This document shows, one piece after another, positions 1 to 8,469 of a stretch of DNA of 64,000 nt. Source of the DNA: Thermogemmatispora aurantia (GTDB lineage: Bacteria > Chloroflexota > Ktedonobacteria > Ktedonobacterales > Ktedonobacteraceae). Within the stretch, counting starts at the first letter, position 1. Every line of letters starts with the position of its first letter. A model generated the notes under the pieces. That model was not told where the DNA came from, did not search any database, and was given only the letters and a program-made list of their open reading frames with translations. The position numbers and the translations under genes are program-made. The stretch spans positions 115,103 through 179,102 of the forward strand of contig NZ_BKZV01000008.1 in NCBI RefSeq assembly GCF_008974285.1, read 5' to 3'.

Positions 1-638
1 GCCGCTTTGATGTTCATTTCCGCCGCGTCAGGCAGGCTGTTGAGCAAGGGGAGATTGGCTTGCCATTGATGCTCCACATTACAAGCCGTGATCCCGCTCC
101 CCCTCCGGTGGCCTATCTTCGAGTCTCCGGCGGCCTATTCCTTGATATGACGATCCACGATTTCGATACGGCCCGCTTCTTGCTTGCCAGTGAGGTCGAA
201 GAGGTCTTTGCCCTGGCCCATGCCCTGAACGAGCCAGACATTGCCCTGGCTGGGGACGTGGCCCACGCCGCTGTAATGCTGCGTTTCGCCAATGGAGCAA
301 TCGCTACGATCAGCAATAGCCGCCGCGCCAGCTACGGTTATGATCAGCGTGTCGAGCTGTTCGGTAGTGAGGGCTGCATTGCCATCGACAATGCCTATCC
401 CAATACAGCGGTGGTCAGCGACCGCCATAGCGTGCGGCGTGATCTTCCCCTGCATTTCTTTATAGAGCGCTACGCCGAAAGCTTTGCTGCCGAGCTGCAA
501 GCCTTTGTCGAGGCTGTCCTTGACGACAGGCCCGTACCTGTCAGTGGCCATGATGGCCGGGCCCCGGTAGCCATTGCTCTGGCAGCCCAGCGCTCTTTGC
601 GGGAACATCGCCCAGTCTCCCTGCGTGAAGTAGCCTGA
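1..638 (+). CDS. iolG: Inositol 2-dehydrogenase-like oxidoreductase (Gfo/Idh/MocA), C-terminal part
   Basis: The frame is open from the window edge (first full codon at base 3), so this is the C-terminal 211 residues; the N-terminal Rossmann NAD-binding part, roughly 125 residues in this family, lies outside. The visible part starts in the segment that reads RFDVHFRRVRQAVEQGEIG, then TSRDPAPPP and SGGLFLDMTIHDFDTARFLL, the pattern typical of myo-inositol 2-dehydrogenases. In this family the Asp and His of the 'IHDFD' region belong to the catalytic site. The expected reaction is NAD-dependent oxidation of inositol to scyllo-inosose in the cytoplasm. An aldolase gene follows 81 bases downstream, consistent with a sugar or inositol catabolic unit. 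Substrate assignment is by motif only; a scyllo-inositol or other sugar dehydrogenase remains possible. Confidence 0.8.
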   Translation, partial: RFDVHFRRVRQAVEQGEIGLPLMLHITSRDPAPPPVAYLRVSGGLFLDMTIHDFDTARFLLASEVEEVFALAHALNEPDIALAGDVAHAAVMLRFANGAIATISNSRRASYGYDQRVELFGSEGCIAIDNAYPNTAVVSDRHSVRRDLPLHFFIERYAESFAAELQAFVEAVLDDRPVPVSGHDGRAPVAIALAAQRSLREHRPVSLREVA

Positions 639-719
639 ACGACAGACGCCTGCCAATAGAAGGCGGCAAAGTGATGAAGGAGCGGTCTTCGGTAGCAAAG
701 AAGAGGAGGAGAGAGCACT

Positions 720-1754
720 GTGTATGGAAGAGAAGAGATGTGCATCCACTCCAGGCAGAATAAGCTGAGCCGGCTCCAAGCCTGTGCCGATGAGCACGGC
801 ATCATTACTGCCCTGGCCGTTGATCACCGGACAAATCTGGCTCAGGCTCTGGCCATGGCCCAGGGCTTGCAAGGGCAAGCCAGCGCCTCTGACCTGCGTA
901 CCTTCAAGCGCCTGGTCACGCAGATTCTGTCTCCCTACGCGAGCGCTGTCCTGCTTGATCCCGAGTATGGTCTGGACGCCCTGGCGGTACGCCATCCCAG
1001 TACGGGCGTGATGCTCGCATACGAGCGCTCGGGCTATAGCGCCAATGGCCGCTATGAACCTCCCGAGGTGATCCCTGACTATAGTGTACGGCGCCTGGTG
1101 GAGGTTGGAGCCCAGGCCGTGAAGGTCTTGCTGTACTATAACCCCTTCGATAGCCCGCACATCAATCGTGTCAAGCAGGCCTATATCGAGCGCATAGGAG
1201 CCGAGTGCCAGGCCCTGGAAGTGCCTTTCTTCCTGGAGCCACTTGTCTATGCCGGCGAGGAACTGGCTGGGGAGAACGCCGCGCTGAACTTTGCACAAGC
1301 CAAGCCAACCTATGTCGCCCTCACTGTGGCTGAGTTTGGACAGCCACGCTACGGTGTCGATATCCTGAAAGTGGAATGGCCCATCGTACCGACCTACACC
1401 TCTGGACTGCAGAGCTGCGAGGCACCAACGCCAGCTTACTCGCGCGAAGAGGCCATTGAACAGCTACGCGTCGTGGGAATGGCGGCTTCGAAACCCCTTG
1501 TCTATCTGAGCGCGGGCTACAGCTCAGCCACTGTCTGTGAGCTGCTGGAGCTGACCGCTGAGGCCGGCGTACCTTTCTGTGGCGTGGTCTGTGGCCGCGC
1601 CTTCTGGCAGGGAGGGATCGCTCTCTATGCCAGAGGGGGAACCGCTGCCCTGGAGCGCTGGCTGGCACAAGAGGGCGTTGCCGCCCTGCAAGCGATCGCC
1701 TGTGTTCTGCGTCGCTGCGCCACACCCTGGTGGGAGCTGCTGGCATCCGGCTAA
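720..1754 (+). CDS. LacD-type class I aldolase (tagatose-bisphosphate aldolase family)
   Basis: The 344-residue protein is close to the length of LacD (about 326). It carries ALAVDHRTNL near the N-terminus, a DPEYGLDAL strand, and LKVEWP with the presumed Schiff-base lysine at residue 217, equivalent to the LacD lysine in LKVEVP. The GTG at 720 is chosen because GAGGAGGA lies nine bases upstream; ATG at 738 is an alternative. Family members cleave tagatose 1,6-bisphosphate, and relatives act on other keto-sugar phosphates. Next to an inositol dehydrogenase it could serve instead as the aldolase of inositol breakdown (an IolJ-like role). That is inference from position and not visible in the active site. 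Class I fold membership is secure; the substrate is not. Confidence 0.8.
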   Translation: MYGREEMCIHSRQNKLSRLQACADEHGIITALAVDHRTNLAQALAMAQGLQGQASASDLRTFKRLVTQILSPYASAVLLDPEYGLDALAVRHPSTGVMLAYERSGYSANGRYEPPEVIPDYSVRRLVEVGAQAVKVLLYYNPFDSPHINRVKQAYIERIGAECQALEVPFFLEPLVYAGEELAGENAALNFAQAKPTYVALTVAEFGQPRYGVDILKVEWPIVPTYTSGLQSCEAPTPAYSREEAIEQLRVVGMAASKPLVYLSAGYSSATVCELLELTAEAGVPFCGVVCGRAFWQGGIALYARGGTAALERWLAQEGVAALQAIACVLRRCATPWWELLASG

Positions 1755-2122
1755 TGCCAGCTCTCTCCCAAGGCCAATCTCTCGGTTCAATCAGTAACAG
1801 ACTGAACGCCTATTGGGAATCAGGCAAGCCGGACAGGACCAGATGGACGCAAATCAGGGCCTGGATCGTTGAACCTGGACTGATGAACCTCCAGCGTTCT
1901 ACGTACTTCAGGCCAGGCCCTCCTTTTGATAGGAGCTTGACTGAAGAAATCAAAGGGGAGAGGGTGACCATTTCTCCTGTATCTTGCTGGCCAATTCCTA
2001 TCCTGGCTTGCGCACTGATTCTCTGGATCTCGCCTGAAAAAGCGTTGGAGATTCTCGCTCGCTATTGACTATCAGCGGCAACCGAACCGGCTGGCAAACG
2101 CACCCCCTCGGCAGGGCCTTCA
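1755..2122. other. Intergenic, no gene recognised
   Basis: An open frame at 1730-2068 overlaps the aldolase stop, has no convincing ribosome binding site and resembles no family I know. I see no tRNA, repeat or transposon end here. Confidence 0.5.
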
Positions 2123-2131
2123 TGCTATAAT
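2123..2131 (+). promoter_or_regulatory. Extended -10 promoter for the DUF929 gene
   Basis: TGCTATAAT is a perfect TATAAT with the TG extension. No good -35 sits at the usual distance, which is acceptable for an extended -10. Transcription would start near 2138, about 95 bases before the ATG at 2234. Confidence 0.5.
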
Positions 2132-2233
2132 GTGAATATCGCTAATCATCTCGCTGGCGCCAACCACTCAGGCAAAAGCGAGTGTTGTTCAAGGAAGGAC
2201 AGTCTACAATCTGCATTCAGGGAAGAGAGAACT

Positions 2234-3364
2234 ATGTCTTCATCCACATCCAGGAAGCAAGCCAATCCTCCCGTCTCACAGGCGCGCTCGCAAGGGCAGA
2301 CGTCCCAATCCTCCACCAACTCCCTTAGCAAACGTCCGCAGACTGAGAGTAGGCTGAGAGGAACAGCTCCTAGACAGACGCAGCGGGCAGGCCGACGACG
2401 AGGTGTCTCAGTCTGGCGCGCCTACCGCTGGTGGCTGGTGGGCCTCACTCTCGTTGTGATTGGGGCCATCGTTGGCCTCTTCCTCCTCCTTGGCCACCAG
2501 AGCACGGCAAATTCCACCAGCAGCCGCTCTGCGACAGACCCGCAGGTCTTGAACGATCTGGCCCTCATCAGCGACAGCCAGTTCTCCAAAGTAGGTACTG
2601 GTAACCTGTCGAGTCCCCTGCGCGTCATCGCTGATCGCCCAATGCTGCGCGGACCCACTGGCAAGCCTGAGTTCTTCTACTGGGGCGCCGAATTCTGCCC
2701 CTACTGCGCCGCGGAGCGCTGGCCGGTTGTTGTAGCCCTCAGCCGCTTTGGCACCTTCAGCAAGTTGCCAGAGACAACCTCCTCTGACACAGATGCCTAC
2801 CCCAATACTGCAACGTTTACCTTTCATGGCAGCGTCTACCAGAGCAACTACCTCGATTTCGCCCCGGTTGAGCTAGAGGACCGCGAGGGTCATCCTTTGG
2901 AAGGACCAACGGTGGAGGAACAGCAGATCATTGGCTCGCTCAATCCCGATGGCAGTATCCCATTCCTGGACATTGCCAACCTCTACCTGGTGCGCGGCCA
3001 GAGCTTTGATCCCGGCATCCTCACAGGGCTGTCTCAGCGCGACATTGCCTTGCAACTGACTGATCCCGGCACTCCCGTAGCCAAGAATATTCTGGGCGTC
3101 GCTAACTATTTGACCGCCGCTATCTGCGTAGCGACAGCGGATCAGCCGGCGAGCGTCTGTAACACTTCCTATATCCAGTTTATTCAAAGGCAGCTGCCGC
3201 GCTCACCCTATGCTCCTACTCCTACCCCCACGCCATCTGCCAGCCTGCCGTCAGCTCTCCCGACAACGGCACTCGGGCTGATAATGCTGCTGCCCGCGGT
3301 CCGCCGGCCTCAAGGCGAGGTGAGACGCCGTACAAGTCAACACCAGGCGCAGAAAAAGCGCTGA
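2234..3364 (+). CDS. DUF929 membrane-anchored thioredoxin-fold protein
   Basis: The 376-residue protein has a Ser/Gln/Arg-rich cytoplasmic start and one membrane segment at about residues 66-90. An outward-facing domain follows with FYWGAEFCPYCAAERWP; the Cys155-Pro-Tyr-Cys158 pair is a thioredoxin-like redox motif. The following pattern (FSKLPETTSSDTDAYPNT, then a QSNYLDF-like segment) is the DUF929 signature. A Pro/Thr-rich stretch (about 330-345) precedes a short hydrophobic C-terminus, possibly a second anchor. The in-frame ATG at 2132 would add 34 residues, but ATG 2234 is preceded by GGGAAGAGAG and is preferred. The likely role is thiol-disulfide chemistry outside the membrane; no substrate is known. 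It is transcribed alone and ends at a strong terminator. Confidence 0.75.
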   Translation: MSSSTSRKQANPPVSQARSQGQTSQSSTNSLSKRPQTESRLRGTAPRQTQRAGRRRGVSVWRAYRWWLVGLTLVVIGAIVGLFLLLGHQSTANSTSSRSATDPQVLNDLALISDSQFSKVGTGNLSSPLRVIADRPMLRGPTGKPEFFYWGAEFCPYCAAERWPVVVALSRFGTFSKLPETTSSDTDAYPNTATFTFHGSVYQSNYLDFAPVELEDREGHPLEGPTVEEQQIIGSLNPDGSIPFLDIANLYLVRGQSFDPGILTGLSQRDIALQLTDPGTPVAKNILGVANYLTAAICVATADQPASVCNTSYIQFIQRQLPRSPYAPTPTPTPSASLPSALPTTALGLIMLLPAVRRPQGEVRRRTSQHQAQKKR

Positions 3365-3373
3365 GAAAAGACA

Positions 3374-3428
3374 CAACCAGCCGTGGCCCGTGAGGGAATA
3401 ATCTCCATCCACGGCTGGTTGTTTTTTT
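3374..3428. terminator. Bidirectional intrinsic terminator
   Basis: Perfect 13-bp arms (CAACCAGCCGTGG at 3374-3386, its complement at 3409-3421) enclose a 22-base loop and are followed by seven T. On the minus strand the stem is followed by TGTGTCTTTTCTC. It lies between the convergent stops at 3364 and 3451, so it can serve both genes. Confidence 0.85.
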
Positions 3429-3450
3429 CTTGCTCTGCTCTCACCGCTGG

Positions 3451-5802
3451 CTAAGAGCCTGCTGACGGGGTGCGATTGCCACTCTCACTCTCTTGCCAGG
3501 CTCGTACGATGCCCTCCGGGGTCATAGGCAGCTCCGTCAAGCGTAGTCCAAGTGCATCGCGCAGGGCGTTGCCAATCGCAGCGGCCACCGGGACGACTGG
3601 CGGCTCGCCGGCCCCACGTGCTCCGAAAGGACCAAGCTCACACGGTACCTCGACAATCAGCGGCGTAATCGAAGGCACATCCTGGCTATGGGGCAGGGCA
3701 TAGTCCATCAAAGTCCCTGTGAGCAGTTGGCCCTCCTCGCCATAGACCAGCCGTTCCTGCAAGGCCCAGCCAATGCCCTGCGCTACACCCCCGTAGATCT
3801 GGCCTTCAACCTCTCCGCGGTTCAATGCGCGTCCCACATCCTGAGCGGCAACATAGTCCAGGACCCGTACCTCGCCTGTCTCTGGATCAACTGCCACCTT
3901 CGCCAGGTGCACAGCGAACATTGGGCCGGACGTAGCGTTTGCCGATCGACCACGGCCAAAGACAGGGGCATAGCGAGCGCCGAAATTGGTCGAATTAGCA
4001 GCCACCTGCTGGAACGTCACATACTTGTCGGGGACGCCACGCACGGTAACTCGCCCATCCCGCAGTTCGAGATCCTCACGGGCCGCTTCCAGCAACTCCG
4101 AGGCAATCGTCAAAATTTGCTCGCGGGCATCCTGCGCCGCCGCCAGAACAGCGGAGCCGAGGGCGTAGGTTGTCTTGCTGCCAGCTGTCAAGCCACTGTA
4201 GGGCATGGTGTCGGTACCCTCGTGAACCACTGTGACCGCGCGCGGCGGCAGGCCCAGAACCTCCGCGGCGATCAGGGCCAGGGAGCTGTCGGAACCTGAC
4301 ATATCGACGCTGCCGACGATCACTGTGCAGCTGCCATCGCTTTCCAGGCGGCAGAGAGCCGCTGCAGGCTCGGTAGCTCCTGGCCAGCCACCAGCCGCCA
4401 GGCCGATGCCAACTCGCCAGCCGCTTAGCTCCGCTGGTAACTCACTCCGAACCCGCTCGCGCTCGCTCCAGAGTGGGTGGCTTCCGACTGCCTCCAGGCA
4501 CTCCACCAGACCGATACGGGGCCAGCGACCCCCCGGAACACGCGCATCCCCCTCACGCAGGGCATGGCGTAGACGGAATGCTAGTGGATCAAGCCCAAGA
4601 CGGCGACAAAGCTCGTCGACCGTCGACTCCAGGGCAAAATAAGCCTGGGGACCGGTCGGAGCCCGGTAAGCGGCGCTGCCCGGCTTGTTGGTTTGCACCA
4701 AATAAGACTGGATGGCAAGGTGAGGGCAACGGTAGAGATTGCTGAAGTGGAAGCCGCTCAGCCCCGCTAGCGGGTAAGGATAGGCACCCGAATCGAGGAT
4801 CAAGCGCACCTGAATGGCCGTCAGAGTTCCATCGCGCCGCGCCCCCAGTTTCACCGTAATCGCGGTCTGCGGCGCTGGATTACCGGCCAGCAGCTCCTCC
4901 TGCCGTGTGTAGACCAGGCGCACCGGTCGACGCAGCTGTAGAGCTGCCGCCGCTACCAGTGGCTCAAGCAAAACCTCCTTTCCACCGAACCCTCCGCCGA
5001 CCGGCACTGGCTCCACATGGATCTGCCGCTCGGATAGGCCCAGCGCCAGAGCCACGGCCCGACGAGCATTAAGCAGTCCCTGGGTGCTGGAATAAATGGT
5101 CAGCTGCCGGGTGTGAGCATCAGGAACAACCAGGACCGTCTGCGGTTCTAAGTAGGATTGATGCACAGGCGAAGTCCTGTAGTGCTCCTCCACAATGACC
5201 TCCGCCTCTCGCAAACCCTCCTCGATCTTCCCCATACGCAGCGGCGGCAGTGCAGCAGCGTTGGGCGATAGCCCCTCCTCCTCCAGTGAAGTACCTGGTG
5301 GCAGAAAGAGCGCATGGCTCTGCCGCAGTGTCTCGCGAAAATCGCGCTGCAAACAGGCTCGTGGAGCACCCGGGCGACAGGCAGCCTCGGGATCAAGCAC
5401 AGCTGGCAGTGGCTCATAATCGACCTCAACGGCAGCAGCTCCATCTTCGGCCAGTGCCTCCGTCTCTGCCACAACCAGTGCCACAGGGTGGCCACACCAA
5501 CAGACCTCGGTGCCTGCCAACGGCTCCAGCGAGCGCACGCTGCCGTCCGAGGACCGCAAGCCTAGATTGGCCGCAGTGAAGACAGCAACTACCCCTGGCA
5601 AAGCCAGGGCTGCCGAAGGGTTGATGCGCCGGATGAACGCATGGGCGTACGGACTGGTTACCAGACGTGCATGCAGCACTCCCGCCGGTAAATGATCACC
5701 CGCATAGCGAGCACGCCCGCTGACCTTGGCTTCTCCGTCCTGGCGGGGGAGTGCCGTGCCAATCAGGACAGATGACGCCTGCCTCTGTGCTTCATGCAAC
5801 AT
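3451..5802 (-). CDS. Xanthine dehydrogenase-family molybdopterin-binding subunit
   Basis: The 783-residue protein has the usual length and order of a molybdenum hydroxylase large subunit. Features are an N-terminal 'a/b hammerhead' domain (SGRARYAGDHLPAGVLHARL), the cofactor loop GGGFGGKE, the AYRAPTGPQ loop, and near the C-terminus GARGAGEPP with the presumed catalytic glutamate. It lacks the AYxCSFR loop of form I CO dehydrogenase, so it is unlikely to be a true CO oxidiser; purine, aldehyde or another heterocycle is more likely. The start at 5802 is chosen over 5883 because AAAGGAGGTC ends eight bases upstream. The FAD subunit and the 2Fe-2S subunit that normally accompany it are not adjacent (upstream is a CBM2 remnant, downstream a DUF929 gene). 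They must be elsewhere or lost. Confidence 0.85.
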   Translation of the reverse strand: MLHEAQRQASSVLIGTALPRQDGEAKVSGRARYAGDHLPAGVLHARLVTSPYAHAFIRRINPSAALALPGVVAVFTAANLGLRSSDGSVRSLEPLAGTEVCWCGHPVALVVAETEALAEDGAAAVEVDYEPLPAVLDPEAACRPGAPRACLQRDFRETLRQSHALFLPPGTSLEEEGLSPNAAALPPLRMGKIEEGLREAEVIVEEHYRTSPVHQSYLEPQTVLVVPDAHTRQLTIYSSTQGLLNARRAVALALGLSERQIHVEPVPVGGGFGGKEVLLEPLVAAAALQLRRPVRLVYTRQEELLAGNPAPQTAITVKLGARRDGTLTAIQVRLILDSGAYPYPLAGLSGFHFSNLYRCPHLAIQSYLVQTNKPGSAAYRAPTGPQAYFALESTVDELCRRLGLDPLAFRLRHALREGDARVPGGRWPRIGLVECLEAVGSHPLWSERERVRSELPAELSGWRVGIGLAAGGWPGATEPAAALCRLESDGSCTVIVGSVDMSGSDSSLALIAAEVLGLPPRAVTVVHEGTDTMPYSGLTAGSKTTYALGSAVLAAAQDAREQILTIASELLEAAREDLELRDGRVTVRGVPDKYVTFQQVAANSTNFGARYAPVFGRGRSANATSGPMFAVHLAKVAVDPETGEVRVLDYVAAQDVGRALNRGEVEGQIYGGVAQGIGWALQERLVYGEEGQLLTGTLMDYALPHSQDVPSITPLIVEVPCELGPFGARGAGEPPVVPVAAAIGNALRDALGLRLTELPMTPEGIVRAWQESESGNRTPSAGS

Positions 5803-6084
5803 CGAATAGAGACCTCCTTTCGCCTCCTGCAGAAAAAGGAGAGAGAACCAGGCTTGTCTCACGACAGCCGGGCGCCAGCTCACCCGCCCGTAGACCAGGC
5901 AGAGCGGCGCCGCTTTTCATTGAATGCCAGCGGCGATGCTCCCGTCAAGTCCTCAAACCCCGTCAAGGATGCTGTGGCCCCTGGAGACTGAACAGAGCAG
6001 CCAGCGTGACCAGGACCCCAGCCGCCACAACAGTGACTGCCAGATGTCCGCTATCTGTTCTGGCTTTTCGGAGCAAGCAGCCCT

Positions 6085-6398
6085 ATGCTCTCCCTTAGCA
6101 AGGAGTGCCATACCAGTGGCTTTGGTGCCAGTATCTCCATTACCAACACCGGCGGCACGGCCATCAATGGCTGGACGCTCAGGTTCACCTTCCCGAACGG
6201 GCAAACGATCACTCAGGGTTGGAATGGCAGCTTTAGTCAACAGGGGAGCACTGTCACCATCACCAATCTGTCCTATAATGCCACCATCCCGGTGAGAACG
6301 ACACTGGGTGGCCCCCCGGCTTTAATGGCACCTGGAACGGTACCAACTCACCTCCGACGAGCTTCACGCTCAATGGCGTGACCTGTAGCACTCAGTAA
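6085..6398 (+). pseudogene. Decayed CBM2 (cellulose-binding) domain
   Basis: Reading from about 6085, the frame gives SGFGASISITNTGGTAINGW, then LRFTFPNGQTITQGWNGSFS and VTITNLSYNATIP, a clear family 2 carbohydrate-binding module. Near 6291-6300 the reading frame changes. The end of the domain (GTWNGTNSPPTSFTLNG, then VTCSTQ and TAA at 6396) continues in another frame, so a small indel has broken it. The usual first strand with its Cys and Tyr, any linker and the catalytic domain are not recognisable upstream. This is the 3' remnant of a secreted glycoside hydrolase gene, next to an intact glucan-degradation cluster. Confidence 0.75.
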
Positions 6399-6618
6399 CC
6401 CATAGGAAGCCAGCCGCCAGATCTGGTCAGTCCGTGTCTGGCCTGCCTTAGCCTGCGGGCGGGCCACAGACCTTTTCTGCAGTCTGTCAGAGTGAGTACC
6501 CTGCTAGCAGGGCCAGAGGGGTCCCTCGCCACAAGCGGACCCTTCCTTGCTTTCCCGCCTTCTCTCCTACCCCTCCCGCCTTTCTCGAAAATGTTGCGAA
6601 AAAAAAGTCCTGGAAGGC

Positions 6619-6666
6619 TTGACGGAAACCGGTTTCAATGTTATAGTTTCGCCAGAAACCGGTTCC
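6619..6666 (+). promoter_or_regulatory. LacI-gene promoter with two palindromic operators
   Basis: TTGACG (6619-6624), a 17-base spacer and TATAGT (6642-6647) form a near-consensus promoter. GAAACCGGTTTC, a perfect 12-bp palindrome at 6625-6636, fills the spacer. A second copy with one change, GAAACCGGTTCC, lies at 6655-6666 near the expected start point, 30 bp centre to centre (about three helical turns). This is the usual form of a LacI-family operator and implies repression of the regulator's own gene. Confidence 0.8.
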
Positions 6667-6749
6667 AGAAGCTGGCACCCACCGGCGCCAGGCGGCACCA
6701 CCCGCACAGGAACCAGATGCACCAAGCCTTAGACGTGGGAGAGACGACA

Positions 6750-7919
6750 ATGGATGAGAAGCTCACCATCCAGGATATCGCCCGCCTTGCCGGCGTCTCG
6801 AAGTCGAGCGTCTCGCGCGTCCTCAATAATTATCCGGCTATTAGCCAGGAGCTACGTGAGCGCGTGATGCGGGTGGTGCGCGAATATAACTTTGTGCCGA
6901 ATGTGACTGCGAGAGGACTGGCCGGCGGCAAAACTCGCCTGGTCGGGGTATTGACCCCGCCGCTGACCTGGCCGGCGATTCCAGAGATGCTGCGTGGGGT
7001 GGCGGAGTATATCGAGCGTACCTCCTACGAGATGGTCCTCTATAGCATCAATTTTGAAAATCCTACCCACACCGACGTCGTCGACCGCATTCTGTCCCTA
7101 CGCATGGTCTCGGGCCTGCTGGCCATTCTCCCCTGCGATCTGACTCCTCATTTGCTCAAGCACTTTGAGCGCGGATTGCCGATGGTCATGATCAATGACC
7201 AGGAGCCGCCAGAGCATTTCCCTTGCCCGTGGGTGGGCGTGGATAATCGCACGGGGGGCTATCAGGCAACCCGCCATCTGCTCGACCTGGGCTATCGGCG
7301 TATCGCTCACGTCATGGGGCCGAAGCGCTACTACTGCGCCCAGGAGCGGTTTGAGGGCTATTGTCAGGCGCTGCGCGAGGTCGGGCTGGAGCCTGACTCC
7401 GAGCTACTGCTGCAGGGCGAATTTGATCCTGCCAGTGGTCGCCGCTGTGCGCGCGAGTTGTTCGCCCGCGAGCGAACGCGCTGGCCCGAGGCGATCTTTG
7501 TGGCCAACGATCAGATGGCCTACGGCTTTCTAGAGGTGGCCGAGGAGCAGGGCATCCAGATTCCCCAGGATGTCGCTCTGGTCGGCTTCGATGATAACCT
7601 GGTCTCGTCTCATGTCCGCCCCCCGCTGACAACGGTGCGCCAACCGTTCTCTCAGATGGGGGCGAAGGCGATCGAGCTACTCTTGAAGATGGTCGATCCC
7701 GATCATGTATTGCCGCGCACGCGGGCCGCTGAGGACGAGGGGCACTCTGAGGCCGGGGCAAGGATGATCCCCGCCGCTGGGCCGCTGGCCGCTGCCGCCG
7801 ATGGCGCTGGCCATCAGCTGCGCATGCGCGAAAGCTCTGCTCCCTATCGCCTGGACGGGGCCATTCATATACAACTCGATACCAGCCTGGTGGTACGAGC
7901 GTCAAGTGTGCCTGCCTGA
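6750..7919 (+). CDS. LacI-family transcriptional regulator
   Basis: The 389-residue protein starts with a classical LacI helix-turn-helix (LTIQDIARLAGVSKSSVSRV, then LNNYP), a hinge region and a periplasmic-binding-protein-like sensor core (VGVDNRTGGYQATRHLLDLG; VGFDDNL). A longer open frame starts at 6492, but the first 86 residues would include the promoter and operators, so ATG 6750 (GTGGGAGAG upstream) is the start. A Gly/Ala/Glu-rich insertion of about 45 residues separates the end of the core from the normal IHIQLDTSLVVR tail; LacI proteins usually have only a few residues there. The adjacent GH16, ABC importer and GH1 genes suggest a beta-glucan oligosaccharide effector. I did not find the same operator in front of those genes, so control of them is inferred. 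Confidence 0.9.
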   Translation: MDEKLTIQDIARLAGVSKSSVSRVLNNYPAISQELRERVMRVVREYNFVPNVTARGLAGGKTRLVGVLTPPLTWPAIPEMLRGVAEYIERTSYEMVLYSINFENPTHTDVVDRILSLRMVSGLLAILPCDLTPHLLKHFERGLPMVMINDQEPPEHFPCPWVGVDNRTGGYQATRHLLDLGYRRIAHVMGPKRYYCAQERFEGYCQALREVGLEPDSELLLQGEFDPASGRRCARELFARERTRWPEAIFVANDQMAYGFLEVAEEQGIQIPQDVALVGFDDNLVSSHVRPPLTTVRQPFSQMGAKAIELLLKMVDPDHVLPRTRAAEDEGHSEAGARMIPAAGPLAAAADGAGHQLRMRESSAPYRLDGAIHIQLDTSLVVRASSVPA

Positions 7920-8469
7920 CGCCGGCTCGCTCCTCCGCGTTGGACCGCACGAAGCGAGCGCTTCATCCAGATAACGCTTGCTTGCTCTGCCAGAGGATAG
8001 GATGTGCCTTAATGTTGCATGGATGCGTCTCTCTACCGGAGAACAGTATGTACTGTCGTACTGTTGTCCTGCTTTCTAAGCTGACCGGTGAGCTGAGCTG
8101 CCTGGCGGCAGCTCCGGCATACATCGCCTGGGGACCTGTCCTGTCTGCCCCGGCTCGCCGGGTCCTGCTCTCTGCTGACAGTTAGACGGCAGGCGGGCCA
8201 GCTGTCTGGCTCAAACCACGCTGCTGGCCATCCAGCGTACCGCCAGCGAGGATGAAGGGAGGTGGAAGGCTGGCCAGTGCGCTGTGGCTGCTGGCCACTC
8301 TCGCCGGCACAGCTGCTGCCGGCACTGCAGCACTGCTGTTGACTGCGTCCGCTTGCTGGATGCCCGCCAGAGCGCCTGCGGCGGCGCTGGCTCTTCTCTA
8401 GCCAATGGGGTGCTGCCAACTCAGCTGCAAGGCAGCTGACGACTTTTCCGCAGGAGAAAGGAGTACTGG
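7920..8469. other. Leader region of the GH16 gene
   Basis: No protein gene is supported here; the frame at 7940-8185 has no family resemblance. Two symmetric sequences could be operators: ACAGTATGTACTGT at 8043-8056 (6-2-6 palindrome), and AGCTGACCGGTGAGCT at 8079-8094, which contains the same ACCGGT core as the LacI operators but different arms. AAAGGAG at 8457-8463 is the ribosome binding site of the next gene. Confidence 0.4.

Noticed and set aside
135..1298. Long minus-strand frame of 387 codons opposite iolG and the aldolase gene
   Set aside because: It runs antisense to two well-supported genes, has no family resemblance and reflects high-G+C codon bias.
1730..2068. 112-codon frame after the aldolase
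   Set aside because: No ribosome binding site, overlaps the aldolase stop, no recognisable domain.
8079..8094. Second LacI operator before the GH16 gene
   Set aside because: Only the ACCGGT core is shared; the arms differ from GAAACCGGTTTC, so I list it as a possible site but do not claim LacI control.
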